Shown here piece after piece: positions 8,282 through 19,600 of a stretch of DNA of 64,000 bases. The notes beneath the pieces were generated by a model. The model did no database searches, was not told where the DNA came from, and was given only the letters and a program-made list of their open reading frames with translations. A program made the translations under genes and the position numbers. The DNA comes from a bacterium (GTDB lineage Bacteria > Planctomycetota > Planctomycetia > Pirellulales > Pirellulaceae), in assembly GCA_030430075.1 (NCBI GenBank), contig JAUIGN010000029.1, positions 34,790-98,789 of the forward strand. Reading direction: 5' to 3'. The stretch's first letter is position 1; each line of letters begins with the position of its first letter.

Positions 8282-8585
8282 GCTCGTCCTAAAGTTCACT
8301 GCAGATCGCCGCCCAATGCTGCCGATCCCGCCAACCGGCCCGCGGAAACTTGGATCAACTGTGCAAGTTAACCATCCGCAAACCGCCAACTCGCCGGCGG
8401 TCCCAATCTGCTGGCGGACGAGTGTCTCGGCGGAGAATCCCGAAGAACTGATTCGAATAGTCTAGGTCAATGGGGCGGCGACTGTCTGTCGGGACGGCGC
8501 CAATTCTCTTGTAGCCGATTTACTACAAAACGCGTGTGCCCCTGGGGTGTCCCAACGGGGCGATCGAAGCCAACCGGGGGGTCCA
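8282..8585 (-). promoter_or_regulatory. Leader/promoter region of the redox operon with a 20-bp inverted repeat
   Basis: This 304-base stretch separates the response regulator stop from the DoxX-like start and holds no gene. At 8509-8528 TTGTAG and CTACAA form an inverted repeat with an 8-base spacer, a candidate operator. GCCCC/GGGGC arms at about 8541-8565 could form a hairpin ending the two-component transcript. No convincing -35/-10 pair was found by eye. Confidence 0.35.
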
Positions 8586-9242
8586 TTACCCGGCAACATC
8601 ATGCTCGAGCGCAAAGCGAACCAGTTCCGCCGTGCTTTTCAGATTCAGCTTCTCCATGATCCGGCCGCGATAGGTCGACGCCGTGCTGGTGCTGATATTC
8701 ATCTGGCGGGCGCATTGCTGGAGGGTGTTTCCCGCTGCGACGAGCCGCAATAGGTCAAATTCGCGTTGGGAAAGCGAGGCCAACCCGACGCGCTCGCGTC
8801 TGGGTCTGCGCAGATGCGCCAACACTTCCGGCGAGACCTGGGGGGAAAGATATACACCACCGCGATTTACGGTCTCAATGCCCTCCACCAGTTCATCGAC
8901 GGCCGCCGACTTGATGAGATAGCCGTGGGCACCGGCTTCGAGCACCCGGACGGCGTAGTGAATGTTCTCGTGAACGGTCAGGACCAGAATCTTCACCCGA
9001 GAGCTTCGCCGCAGCAAGTCCTCAATCACGGCCGGCGCATTTTGGCTAGGCATGGAATAGTCGAGCACCACGACATCGGGCTTCTCACGCTGTACGGCGT
9101 CCAGGGCACCCGGGGCGTCATCGGCCTGCGCGACGACGGACACCTTCCCATTCTCTTCGAGGATTCGCGAAAGGGCTTCGCGAACCATCGCATGGTCATC
9201 AGCCAGAACGACGCGAATTGGGGTGCTCAAGCGAGTGGACAT
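8586..9242 (-). CDS. NarL/FixJ-type response regulator (REC + LuxR HTH)
   Basis: 218 residues. The receiver domain (about 9-125) has the acidic pair D15/D16, the phospho-acceptor D61 in VVVLDYSMP, Thr in LVLTVHEN and Lys in YLIKSA, so all catalytic positions are present. The LuxR-type HTH (about 150-212) shows LSQREFDLLRLVAAGNTLQQ and the recognition-helix region ISTSTASTYRGRIMEKL. It lies 18 bases after the histidine kinase on the same strand and directly upstream of the redox operon, so it is the obvious candidate regulator of that operon. The upstream ribosome site is weak. Family assignment is firm; the target is inferred. Confidence 0.93.
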   Translation of the reverse strand: MSTRLSTPIRVVLADDHAMVREALSRILEENGKVSVVAQADDAPGALDAVQREKPDVVVLDYSMPSQNAPAVIEDLLRRSSRVKILVLTVHENIHYAVRVLEAGAHGYLIKSAAVDELVEGIETVNRGGVYLSPQVSPEVLAHLRRPRRERVGLASLSQREFDLLRLVAAGNTLQQCARQMNISTSTASTYRGRIMEKLNLKSTAELVRFALEHDVAG

Positions 9243-9260
9243 GTGACCGATTCTACCGTA

Positions 9261-11018
9261 TCAGCCGGCCGATTGTTGACACCCCGGCAGTGGAATCGAA
9301 ACCCGGATCCTGGTGCCTCGGCCCGGTTCGGATTCAAGGTGAAACTGGCCATTCAAGAGTTCGACGCGTTCCCTCATGCCGAGGATGCCGAGCCGAGTTG
9401 ACGGTTTTTGTTGACGCCCATCGAAGCCGACTCCCCTGTCCCGGACCGTGATCTGCAGCGCTTCGTCATCCGTTTCGATCGCAACTTCGACTCGATCCAC
9501 GCCGGCATGCAATGCCACATTGGCGAGCGCTTCCTGCAAGATGCGATAGGCGTTTTCGCCGACCCGGGACGGTATCTCCTGGCGGTCAAAATGTGGCGTA
9601 AAATCGACCGCGATACCCTTCCGCTGCTCGTACTCGCTGAGGAAACTGTCAACGGCATCGGGCAGCCCCAGGTCATCCAGCACACTGGGCCGGACCTTGG
9701 CTGCGACTTCATGCAAACTCTGTAACAATTGGTCTGTCTCAGCAATTGCCCGTTCGAGCAGCGGGTTGGCGGCGACGTCACTCCCCGTCTTTGCCAGCGA
9801 TCGCAGATCCAGCCTGATGGCCGTTACCTGCTGGCCGAGTTGGTCGTGCAAGTCGCGCGAAAGGCTGCGACGTTCGGCTTCCTGTGCTTCCAGCAGCATT
9901 GTCGAGAGTTGGCGAAGACGTGCTTCGGAGTCGGCGATTTGCCGTTCGTGGTACCGCCGCAGAATCCCGAAGCGTGCCCAAAAGTAGGAGAGAACGCCCA
10001 CCACGGTCATGGCCCCGGCGTACATCAGCAACAAACGGCTCAACAAGACCCGCGACGGTTCCTGGGCGGTGGCCGCAGACACGTAGGCGACCAGGACCAG
10101 CGAACTGGCACGATGATCGGGCGCGGCAGGCGATCCGTCCCCTGCCAATCGTCGCCCGGGTGAAACGGAACGGAATGTGAACAGATCCCGGCCGACACGA
10201 TACCGCCCAAACGCGGTTCGCTTGCCCAATTCCCAGGCGCCGGGAAAACTGGTCGGAAAGTTGTGTCTGTGGTGCAGCAACCATCCCCATTCGTCATCGG
10301 CGTCAGGCGCTTGGAGGTACTCGCCTTTGGGGTTCAGCAACATGGTCTCGCCGCGAAAGCCAATCGAAGCCTGCTTTAGTTTTTGCAGCAGCGGCGCACC
10401 GAGATAATTCAGAATCAGAATCCCCTGCTTCCGACCAGCGTCGTCAAAAACGGGCGTCAGGAATCGAATGACCGGTTTGATCGGCTGTTCGATTTCGCCA
10501 TACTCCATGTTCAAATCGAACGGCGAGACAAACACTTCGCGACGATCGAGCGAGAGGGCCGTGCGATAGTAGTAACGCGTGGCCTTGCTCTGCAGTTCGT
10601 GCATGGGAACGACCTGCGCATCGCCGTCCCCGTAGTTGACTCGAATGATCTCCTGTCCGCCGGTGTCCAGACAGCGGATCTGATCATAGGCCGACTTGTT
10701 CAACGCAAAGCTGGCGTACTCGCGCTCCAGACGGCCACGCGCCGATGCATCGCCGGAGAGGAACCGCTTCAGATTATCTTGCGAGGACAGGTAGAGCAAA
10801 TCGGACTCGACCGAGCGTAGTTCGAACAGCAACATTTCCCGCTGCAACGAGACCACGTGCTCTGCTTCCTGCTCGAGCATGCTCCGCTGGTGACGCACAT
10901 CCTGCGAGTACATGGCGACAACAATCAGCAAGAACACGGCGGCCACGACCAGGAACGCGCCCAGGGATCGCAGCACGACGGTCAGGACGGGAATATCCTG
11001 GGCATTGTTTTTGGACAT
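9261..11018 (-). CDS. Membrane sensor histidine kinase, NarX/DegS type (HisKA_3)
   Basis: 585 residues from ATG 11018 (GTG 11027 is an alternative). TM1 is at about 15-35 and TM2 at about 325-347. Between them is a large periplasmic sensor of about 290 residues with Cache-like features: an early helix-rich part, RYYYRTALSL, VFVSPFDLN, PVIRFLTPVFD, and a second ETMLLNPKGEYL unit, as in a double Cache fold. The cytoplasmic part holds the HisKA_3 dimer/phosphotransfer motif ERRSLSRDLHDQLGQQ (His at about 391). A HATPase_c domain with N-box NAYRILQEALANVALHA and G-box VRDRGVGFD follows, then GILGMRERV. It is paired with the NarL-type regulator 18 bases downstream. The signal is unknown, although Cache sensors usually bind small organic ligands or ions. 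Confidence 0.92.
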   Translation of the reverse strand: MSKNNAQDIPVLTVVLRSLGAFLVVAAVFLLIVVAMYSQDVRHQRSMLEQEAEHVVSLQREMLLFELRSVESDLLYLSSQDNLKRFLSGDASARGRLEREYASFALNKSAYDQIRCLDTGGQEIIRVNYGDGDAQVVPMHELQSKATRYYYRTALSLDRREVFVSPFDLNMEYGEIEQPIKPVIRFLTPVFDDAGRKQGILILNYLGAPLLQKLKQASIGFRGETMLLNPKGEYLQAPDADDEWGWLLHHRHNFPTSFPGAWELGKRTAFGRYRVGRDLFTFRSVSPGRRLAGDGSPAAPDHRASSLVLVAYVSAATAQEPSRVLLSRLLLMYAGAMTVVGVLSYFWARFGILRRYHERQIADSEARLRQLSTMLLEAQEAERRSLSRDLHDQLGQQVTAIRLDLRSLAKTGSDVAANPLLERAIAETDQLLQSLHEVAAKVRPSVLDDLGLPDAVDSFLSEYEQRKGIAVDFTPHFDRQEIPSRVGENAYRILQEALANVALHAGVDRVEVAIETDDEALQITVRDRGVGFDGRQQKPSTRLGILGMRERVELLNGQFHLESEPGRGTRIRVSIPLPGCQQSAG

Positions 11019-11027
11019 GATTGGCAC

Positions 11028-11233
11028 GAACCCGAGCGGTAGCGCCGGCGGCGTAAGTCCTCTCCACAGCTGTGGTCATCCGCACACGAATCTCCGGACC
11101 TCGGATCGCCAGGACCGGAAATTCTTCTGCGCCCGAGTAAGCATAACGTTCACCACAGGAAGACGCCACGCCGAGACGCCGTCACCAGGTCACCACGTCA
11201 TCACAGGCGGAGGTATCTGGCCGCGCCCAGCAC
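11028..11233. other. Intergenic gap between scaffold-like protein and histidine kinase
   Basis: About 206 bases between the stop of the 1742-residue protein and the histidine kinase start. No gene, no clear terminator and no recognised promoter was seen. A run rich in gtcacc/cgtcac words at 11182-11210 is the only pattern. Confidence 0.4.
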
Positions 11234-14200
11234 TTACGCCGAAAACAATTCGACCAGCGCCCTGTCATGCTGCTCGAGTAACGACTCGTCACCGGTGTCT
11301 CGCGCAGCCGCGCTGCGGGCGATCCGATCGACCGTCCCCTCGTCAACCGTCACCTTGGCACGTGGCAACAGGGACACGGCCAGTTCATGTCCATCATCGT
11401 CACCCGTTGCGGTGACCAAGCGGTCCTGGGCGACGGCCGGCGACGGCTCGACAACATCGGGTGTGCGTGATTCCAAGGGCGCATGGGAAACCAACTCGCG
11501 CAGACTGCCCGCCGGCCAATCCGCCCCGAAGATGCTCTTTTCACCCTCGCCCGCATCCGGTCCGTGGTTGAGGTAGTTCACGACCAGCAGCGCATCCTGA
11601 GGCGTAATAAAGTGGTCGCCGCTCGTATCGTAAAACGGCGGAGGGTCAAGGTCCGCCGGTACCGGGCCAGGACCGACGTTGTTGATCCGGTTGATCACCA
11701 GAAGGGCATCGAGGGGCGTAATGAACCCGTCGTCATTGACATCCAGATGGGCGGACGGGTCCCCGCCGCGGTAGTTCTGTCCCCGCAGCCGGACGTGAAT
11801 GGTGACCTCCGCCGTCACAGTGAATTCGCCGTCCGTGGCATCGTAAGTCAACACCAGATCGCCGGCCGTGGCTGGCGGCGTGAACAACAGCGAGCCGCCG
11901 TCGGCGCGTACCTTCACGCTTCCCTCGGATGGTTGTGTCGCACTGACGACAAAGAGGTCTTCGGGTGGATCCGGTGCGTACGAATCGTTGGCCAGTACAT
12001 TTAGCGATATCGTTTCACCCCCATCGACGAAGACGGTGAACGCGTCGTCCTCGAGCGTAGGCGGGTCGGGAATCTCATTGATGTTGATGGTCACGGTCGC
12101 GGTGGCCGTGTCGCCGTCTTCATCGCGCACTGTATAAGTAAACGTCTCCGCTTCGTAGGCGTTGGGTGCTGGGGTGTAGGTAAGCCCCGTCCCGTCGGTG
12201 TCGATCGCGACGATGCCACCGCCGCTGGGCGACGACACACCGGTGATGCGAAGCGACTCTTTGCCACCCGGATCCGGATGCTGGTCATTTTCCAGCACGT
12301 TGAGCAGATTGTCCGAACTGTCCTCGTCAACCGCAAACACATCGTCGAAAGGTCGCGGCCCGTCATCGACGTTTTCGACCGTGACACGCACAGTGGCGGT
12401 GTCCGCCGAGCCGTTGCTGTCAGTCAACGTGTACGTAAAGCTGACATCGCCCCAGAAGTCGGCCGCAGGCGTGAACAGGACGTCCTGCCCGTCCGGCGCG
12501 ATCTCGACACGGCCGTCAGACGGTTGGGTAACGGCGGTGATCTGGGCCGTGACGCGGGAGTCGACGATGTCGTTGTCGAGAACATTCAACCGGTTGTCGC
12601 TCGTGTCTTCGAGAACGGAAAGCCCCGGGTCACCTTCGTCACTCGGGTCATCAACCGCATCGACCGCCTGGGTGACGTCGAGCGTGAAAGGGACGTAGTC
12701 GATCAGTACCGGCGGGACGGGCGTGCCGCTGCCGAATAGCAACGCCTCGTGTCCCGGCAACAGGTCGGCCGAGTCGCCTGAAAAGACGACCTGCCCGGCC
12801 CCGCTTAACTCCATGGCAACCGAGAACAGATGCTTGCGGCCAGCCCCTGATTCGGCGAAGTCGTCAATCGCACCGACCTCATCAAGTAGCCCGGCCGTGT
12901 CGAACGAGCCGGAATGGCCGCTGAGAAACTGATCGCCAAATTGGATCGGTCCCTGGGCCGTCGCCAGCAGTGGATCGAAGTGGACATCGAAATAGAAAGC
13001 AAAGACCCCGGCCGCGTCCGGGCCGGTCACGTCGCTCACATCGGCGCGGAGTCGAATCGAATCGCCGCTTACAGCCGACGTGATTGGATCTCCATCCTCA
13101 TCGACGGCGTAGAGGTGAACTTCGATCATCGGGTCGCGAACCTGCAGCGCGACGGTCGTTGTCGCCGATGTCGCCGTTCCGTCCGAGGCGCGGTAGCTAA
13201 ACTGATCATCACCAATGAACTGTGGATCCGGCGTGTAGCTGAAGCTGCCGTCCGACAACAACGTCAGCTCGCCATGCTGCGGACCATCGACGAGGACAGC
13301 GTTCAGCGCGTCACCGTCGGGATCCGTATCGTTCGCCAACACACCGGCAGCAGCGATCGTCAAGGGCGTGTTGATGCGTACGGTGTATTCGTCGTCGTTG
13401 CCGACAGGTGGATCGTTGATGTTCGTGACGTCGATCGACACCGTCCCTTCCGTGCTGGTGTCCATTCCGCCCCGCTCGACGCCACCGTCATCGATCACAT
13501 GAAACTCGAAGCTCTGACTGGTCGTATCATCCTTCGCCGGTTGGAAGTAGATCCGATTGCCGCTCAGAGACACCGGCAACATGGCCGCGTTGAGCGGTGC
13601 GCCTCCCGGCGTCAGCGACAGCGTGCCCGAGCCTGGCAGGGACGTCACGATAAATTGCAGCGATTGGCGGGGATCGCTTTCCGGTTCACCGTCGTTGCCT
13701 TGCAACACGATTTCGACTTCGGTCTCTTCCGGAGTTTCGACACGCTGGTCGATCGCCTCCGGCGCATCGTTGACAGCATGGACCGAGATGGTCACGGTCG
13801 CGAGGTCGGATTCCGAGTTAACCGGTTGGCCGTCACTGGCGCGATAACTGAAGGTATCCAGTCCCTGGAAATCGGCGTCGGGTGTGTAGACGAACGACCC
13901 GTCAGACGCCAACTGCAGGATGCCATGCGAGGGACCACTGTCAAAAGCGGCGGTCAGTGTGTCCGAATCGATATCCGTGTCGTTCGCCAAGATGCCCGGC
14001 GCCTCGATCTGCAACGTGACGTCCTCATCGGTCTCGAAGAAATCGTCCGCCGCGACCGGCGGATCGTTCTCGGGAGTCACATGAATGGTCACGGTTGCCG
14101 GCAGTGAGTCGAGTACTCCGTCGTTGGCCAGATAGGTAAACGTAACCGGGCCGGAGAAGTCGCCCGTCGGCGAATAGGTGAACGACCCGTCGGGCTGGAA

Positions 14201-16462
14201 GTCGAGCGTCCCCTCGGCCGGTCCGTCGACCAGGCGGGCGACCAACGTCTGGCCGTCCCCCGGCGCATCGTTGACCAACACACCGTTGGTCGCCGGCACA
14301 ACGAGCGATCCGTCCTCGCCGACGGTGTACACGTCCGGTACCGCAACCGGACGGGCCGATGCGATGTGAATCGACGCCTTCTCGAACGAGACGCGTTCCA
14401 TGGGCGTGGCGTACAGTTCCTCATAGAGTACGACGCGGTTGAAGTCGACCCTGTCTGCCGCGTCGCTTAAGAACGTCAAGCTGCCCGATTGGGTCGCGCG
14501 GAAAGGCACGGAAAACAACTCAAACGTCCCTGGTCCAAGGGGAATCGGCGTCGAATGTCCACCGGCCTCGTCGATCAACCCGGGAAACGAAAGACCTCCG
14601 TCTTGGGCGTGCATGTAGTCCGGGCCAAACACAAGCGGGCCGGCGACGGCAGCCAGTGACGGGTCACTAAAGACATCCGCGTGAAACCGAAAGACGCCGC
14701 TCGCCGGGTCGCGAAGGTCCTCGACGATCGCGTGAAGAACGAACACTTCATTGACGGCAATGTTGGAAAGCTGGTTGCCGTCAAGGTCCGTAAACATGAA
14801 TGAAATCCTGGCATCCTTCTCAATCTCCGGAACGACATTCACGGTGGCCACCGCGGAAGACGTCTCGTCCTGGTCGTTGCGAATTGTGTACTGGAACGAT
14901 TCGGTACCGAGAAAGCCGGGGGCGGGCGTGTAGGCCAGCGCGCGGCCGCCCGCAATCATCGTGACGGTGCCGGTCAGACCCTCAACGTTGATCGCATCAA
15001 TGGTGACCTGCCCGGAGTCGTTTGCCAGGGTGTCAAGCACGTAGTCGACATGCGTTGTCTCGACCTGGAACTGGTCGGGCCTGGCGATGGGAGGGGTGTT
15101 CGCCCCATCGTCATCGACAACGGTTACGCGGCCCGGCTGACTGGCGTCACCGACATCGCCTGCGTCGACGCTCGCGACCCGCACACCGAAGGTCTGTTCG
15201 GGCTCGTCCAGCGCGTCGTTAATCAAGTCCACATGCCAGACCATTTCGGTCTCACCTGCCGGGATCGTCACTTGCTCGGACTTCGCGACATAGTCTTCGC
15301 CGGCAGTCGCCGATTCGTTGAACGTTTCAATCGTCAGCCGGATGTCGGCCGCACTTGGCCCCGACAGACGGATTCTGACAGGGGCGGTCGCATCACCTTC
15401 GCTGACGGTTGTGTCGATGATCGCCACATCGGGTGCTGGATCGTTGTCATGGATGGTGACGGTTGCGGACGGCTGTACGTCGCCTACGGCGCCCGAAACT
15501 ACGTTGAGTACGCGCACCTGAAACTGTTCGCTCGATTCGTCGGTGTTGTCATCGCTCACCGCAACGTTGAACGAAGCGCTCGTTTCGCCGGCGGGAATCG
15601 TGACTTCCGCCGTCTTCGCCGTGAAGTCATCCGGGGCGACCGCGGTGCCGCTCGCTGTCGTGACCGTCAGCACGACGTCCTCGTTGGTGGCTTCACTCAA
15701 CCTGACGGTCGCGCTGGCACTGCCCTCCCCTTCGGTGACCACGGCGTCGTCCAATAGAACGTCAGGTGCGTTGGATCGGATGGTCATTGAACCATTTCGA
15801 ATCTCGGGGTGGATGAGGTCGGTTCCACGGTCCAGGAACGCCGAGTCTTCCCCGATTTGCGAGTCGCTGAACAACAGATCGAACGTTCCGGACTCCAAGC
15901 CGACAGTGCTGACGGTGAGCGTGATCAACAGGCCGTCCGGTTCCGTTCGACTGCCGGCCTCGGAGAACACGACATCCGCGAGGACGAATTCATCCTCCGG
16001 GCCGTCGACGCCGCCGATCACCGAGCTCCCATGCGCGTCCCAGATCCCGCCCGAAAGGTCGAAGCTCTCAAAGGTTGGTTGCGGCAGGGGTCCAGTTCCA
16101 TCGCCCGATTGCACTCGAGCCAGAAAGCCGCTGACCGTCGGATCGTTGTCGGGATCCGTGCTGCGAACAAGCACTTGAATCTGTTGGCCCGCCTGATCCG
16201 GTTCGAGCAGATGCTCGCCGACGTCGACGACGACCGCCAGCAAGTTGCGAGTCTCGAGGGCCTCCAGACAGGGTACCTGCCGCCGAAGAAGTCGGCGGCG
16301 GCCGGAACGATTAACGGCTGGGACCGGCGTTCGCCAGCCGAAGAACTCGCTCCAACTACCGCGACGGCGACTGCGTGTGGAACTCCGTCGCCGTCGAGCC
16401 CGGCCTGCGTTCTGGGCGGAGGAAGCAATCGCGTTGGCATTTTGTTGTCGTTTGTCAGGCAT
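11234..16462 (-). CDS. Giant secreted scaffold/adhesin: Calx-beta, cadherin-like/VCBS repeats, cohesin-like modules, C-terminal dockerin
   Basis: 1742 residues, ATG 16462 with AAGGA seven bases before. A very Arg-rich N-terminus leads to the planctomycete export motif LEALETRNLLA (about 65-76). The order after that is as follows. A cohesin-like module spans about 77-230. Two Calx-beta domains lie at about 234-450 (VVTEGEGSASATVRLS, TTVSEGD, with acidic Ca loops). Then come tandem cadherin-like units with GVLVNDAP / SFTYSP-type motifs, interrupted by two more cohesin-like modules (about 551-700 and 1115-1265). A dockerin follows at about 1569-1635, with two Ca loops LDVNDDGFITPLDALLVIN and YDTSGDHFITPQDALLVVN. 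A charged tail of about 90 residues ends the protein. Likely cell-surface adhesion or assembly. The cohesin calls rest on overall pattern and need a profile search. Confidence 0.85.
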   Translation of the reverse strand: MPDKRQQNANAIASSAQNAGRARRRRSSTRSRRRGSWSEFFGWRTPVPAVNRSGRRRLLRRQVPCLEALETRNLLAVVVDVGEHLLEPDQAGQQIQVLVRSTDPDNDPTVSGFLARVQSGDGTGPLPQPTFESFDLSGGIWDAHGSSVIGGVDGPEDEFVLADVVFSEAGSRTEPDGLLITLTVSTVGLESGTFDLLFSDSQIGEDSAFLDRGTDLIHPEIRNGSMTIRSNAPDVLLDDAVVTEGEGSASATVRLSEATNEDVVLTVTTASGTAVAPDDFTAKTAEVTIPAGETSASFNVAVSDDNTDESSEQFQVRVLNVVSGAVGDVQPSATVTIHDNDPAPDVAIIDTTVSEGDATAPVRIRLSGPSAADIRLTIETFNESATAGEDYVAKSEQVTIPAGETEMVWHVDLINDALDEPEQTFGVRVASVDAGDVGDASQPGRVTVVDDDGANTPPIARPDQFQVETTHVDYVLDTLANDSGQVTIDAINVEGLTGTVTMIAGGRALAYTPAPGFLGTESFQYTIRNDQDETSSAVATVNVVPEIEKDARISFMFTDLDGNQLSNIAVNEVFVLHAIVEDLRDPASGVFRFHADVFSDPSLAAVAGPLVFGPDYMHAQDGGLSFPGLIDEAGGHSTPIPLGPGTFELFSVPFRATQSGSLTFLSDAADRVDFNRVVLYEELYATPMERVSFEKASIHIASARPVAVPDVYTVGEDGSLVVPATNGVLVNDAPGDGQTLVARLVDGPAEGTLDFQPDGSFTYSPTGDFSGPVTFTYLANDGVLDSLPATVTIHVTPENDPPVAADDFFETDEDVTLQIEAPGILANDTDIDSDTLTAAFDSGPSHGILQLASDGSFVYTPDADFQGLDTFSYRASDGQPVNSESDLATVTISVHAVNDAPEAIDQRVETPEETEVEIVLQGNDGEPESDPRQSLQFIVTSLPGSGTLSLTPGGAPLNAAMLPVSLSGNRIYFQPAKDDTTSQSFEFHVIDDGGVERGGMDTSTEGTVSIDVTNINDPPVGNDDEYTVRINTPLTIAAAGVLANDTDPDGDALNAVLVDGPQHGELTLLSDGSFSYTPDPQFIGDDQFSYRASDGTATSATTTVALQVRDPMIEVHLYAVDEDGDPITSAVSGDSIRLRADVSDVTGPDAAGVFAFYFDVHFDPLLATAQGPIQFGDQFLSGHSGSFDTAGLLDEVGAIDDFAESGAGRKHLFSVAMELSGAGQVVFSGDSADLLPGHEALLFGSGTPVPPVLIDYVPFTLDVTQAVDAVDDPSDEGDPGLSVLEDTSDNRLNVLDNDIVDSRVTAQITAVTQPSDGRVEIAPDGQDVLFTPAADFWGDVSFTYTLTDSNGSADTATVRVTVENVDDGPRPFDDVFAVDEDSSDNLLNVLENDQHPDPGGKESLRITGVSSPSGGGIVAIDTDGTGLTYTPAPNAYEAETFTYTVRDEDGDTATATVTININEIPDPPTLEDDAFTVFVDGGETISLNVLANDSYAPDPPEDLFVVSATQPSEGSVKVRADGGSLLFTPPATAGDLVLTYDATDGEFTVTAEVTIHVRLRGQNYRGGDPSAHLDVNDDGFITPLDALLVINRINNVGPGPVPADLDPPPFYDTSGDHFITPQDALLVVNYLNHGPDAGEGEKSIFGADWPAGSLRELVSHAPLESRTPDVVEPSPAVAQDRLVTATGDDDGHELAVSLLPRAKVTVDEGTVDRIARSAAARDTGDESLLEQHDRALVELFSA

Positions 16463-16651
16463 CGTTAGGTCCTTGGTTGCGATGGTCGTCGTACGGAACC
16501 ACTCGCGGCAGTTCGTACGAAACAGCTCGTGATGGGAAGAATCGGGCGATGTCTCTCGGTGGAAGACATGCGTAAACGAGTTGGGGAAAGTCCGTGGGGC
16601 CTGGAGACGTTCCGGCTGACGGGCAGCGACGGTCGGCCTCCGATCCGGCGA

Positions 16652-19600
16652 TTAACCTGGTGCGGCGCTGCCGCGGGCAACATCAGGTGCCAGTTCGTCG
16701 ACCAGTTCGCTGAGCAGATCCTCGGGGAGCGGACCCATCCAGTCAGTCATTTCGAGTTGCCAGCCGGACCGCCCCGGCAACTCGCCCTCGGCGAGCGGCA
16801 CATCGACCGCTGGGGCAGACCGTGAGGCGGCATAGATCTCGTTGAGAACTTCCAACGGTAGCGGTCCGACGATGTCTCGGATGTCGTACGGCGACGGGGT
16901 CGGTGCCGAAGTATTGGCGATCCAGGTTGGGATCGAACCGGCGTCAGGCGTGATCCAGGTCGCAGTTGCGGAGCCCAAGTTCAGCCTGTTGGTCCCGCAG
17001 TACGGCATAACGAACAGCTTGAGCGGTTCATCAGATTCGGCGCTGCCGTTGGACGGAGAAGCCGCAGTTCCGCCCAACCCGCTGTTCCCACCAGTCGACG
17101 GCTCGAGGGCCTGAAATTGACCGGCGGCCGCCGGGCCGTCGAACGCGGAAGACGCGCGATCCCCGGCCGGCGAATAGCCGGTCAGGTCGAGCAACGGGAG
17201 GGCGGTAATAAACGATGTGGCATTGTCACGCACGATCGCCAGATCGATCCCGTCGACACGCGCGTTGCGATTGAAGTCACGAGGGTCGTCGAGACTCGCA
17301 GGATTCAGAAAGTTTCTCGGGTTGTCCCGCACATTGGCAAAGTCGGCACCGTCGACAATCGCGTTGGACGCGTTGTTACCCGTCTCGCCAGGCGCGTTGC
17401 CAAAAAAGAACTCGTCCGCTTCGGCAAGTCCTGTTTGCGGGGTCGCCTTCACGACGATCTGCAGCCACGTCTTCTCAATCTGGTGATCCGACCAGAGGAT
17501 CGTCACCCGATCAGCACCATCTGCCCCTTGACCGGCACGGACGACAATCGATGCCGGGGCCGGCGCGTCACTCCACGTTGCCGGGTTATTGGTGACCCCC
17601 ATCCGGAATTCGAAGTCGTCTGCAGACAGGCCGTCGGGGTCGGCCAGTCCGCGCACGTCCACAACCAGGGCATTGATGCCGCGCGTGTAGGTCGAGTAAT
17701 TGGCGAAGGTCGCTTTCTGGCCAGCCAGGAGGGGCACCTTGTCGGGCGCCACGGCATCCTCGTCGGCCGCATTCACGGCGGATTCGTTGCCGTCAAAGGC
17801 CGAGTTGTTATAGAGCACGTGTCGCCCCACGACTTCCGATGAGGTGATCGTGATCGAGCCGTTAGTGATAGCAATCGGCAACTCGACGCCATCTTGAAGA
17901 ATCAAGGCCGTGTCGCTGGGGTTTTCGCCGCCGGCCAGCAGCAGCGGAAATTCACCCTCCTCGATGCCGGTCGTGTCGACAATCAAGGTCACGATCAGAC
18001 CATCTCCGGAGACGTGGTCTCCCGGCGAGTCGAACACGATGGACGCATCAAGGAGCTGGGGCGCGATGTCGATGGGACCGCCGATGCGTGTGAACGGGTG
18101 GGCTTCCCAGATCGTCCCGACGTAGTCGATCCCTCCAAACACGGGCTCAAGATCCGGTCCACGACCGTCGCCGATCTGGGCCCGAAACTGGGCCCCGGTG
18201 ACATCGGGGAGGTTCGTGACGTAGATCGGCACACGCTGATTGGGCCGATTGGCCACCAAGGTGTGATCGCCGACAACGATGATTGGCGAGTCGCCGTTGG
18301 TGATGGTGACGTCGAGCGTCCCGGCGGTCAGGCTTTCATTTCCCGCCGCATCAACCGCAACGGCCGTGAAGTGATGCTCGCCGACTGGCAGGCTGACGTG
18401 CGTGTAGTCGAAGGACCACGAGCCGTCCGATGCCGCAGTGGTTGACCCAATTTCGCCGACGCCAGTGCGCGTCAGTGTGACGCGTGCCATGGCCTCTGCC
18501 GTGCCATGGATGACCAGGGTCGGGTCGCTGGTTGTCAGGTCACCGGGCGTTTCGAGGTCGTCGTCGATCCCGGTGAACTCGGGCGCGTCCGGTTCGGTCG
18601 TATCAACAATGACCGTCAATACGGCTGACGCATCACTCGCGTTGGCTGCGTCGTCGCTAGCGATCGCCGAAAAGCGATGCGTCCCCTCGGCCAGCTTCTC
18701 GTTGGTCAGGTCGAGCGTCCAGTTGCCTTCCGCGTCGACCTCGGCTGCGCCAACTTCGCCCGTCCCCTCCAGCGTTACGGTAACCACGGTGTTCGGCTCG
18801 GCCGTCCCGTAAATCTCCAGAGTCGGGTCGTAGGTAACTTGATCTCCGGGCTGTCCTGTGTCGTCGCCAATACCTGTCATTACGGGCACCGGAGGGGCGG
18901 TTGTGTCAATGACGACTTTGAAGTCATCACTGGCCGGGCCGGCATTCCCGGCGACGTCCGTTGCCGACGCCACAAAGATGTGCGAGCCTTCGCCCAGCTC
19001 CGTGTCGGTCAGGTCAACGGACCAGTCGCCTTGGGCGTCGGCGGTCGCCGTGCCGACCACCCCCTGCCCCACCCGTGTCAGAGAAATCGACGCACCGACT
19101 TCCGCCATGCCACTGACGATCAACGTCCTGTCGCTGGTGACGGCATCGCCCTCCAGGCCGGTGTCCGTCGATACGCTATTGACGACCGCCGCCGCAGGCG
19201 CGGTCGAATCGATCTCAACCACCAGCGGCGGCGCGGCCTGGCCCACGTTGCCGGCGGCATCGGTGGACGAGGCACTGAACGAGTAGGTCCCTTCGGCGAG
19301 TTCTTCGTCCGTGAAGTCAAACTTCCAGACCCCCGCCGAGTCCGCCTCCACCTCGCCAATGACGCCGGCCCCCGCCAGGGAGACCGCAACCAACGTCCCG
19401 GCATCCGCGGTTCCCGCAAGTTCCAGTGTCGAGTCATTCGTGATGCCGTCGTCCGGATCACCAGAGTCCGTTGTGATCGACACGACCGCGGCTTCGCCAG
19501 GCAGGGTCGAATCGATGGTAATGTCCAGCGGGGCCGACGCCGGCGACTCGCCGCCACCCGGCAGCATCTGCGTCGCCGTGAAACGCCGCACGCCGTCGGC

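Noticed and set aside
12914..14107. Long plus-strand frame (397 codons) inside the scaffold gene
   Set aside because: Antisense shadow with Arg/Val/Asp-rich composition and no known motif; the opposite strand encodes repeated domains.
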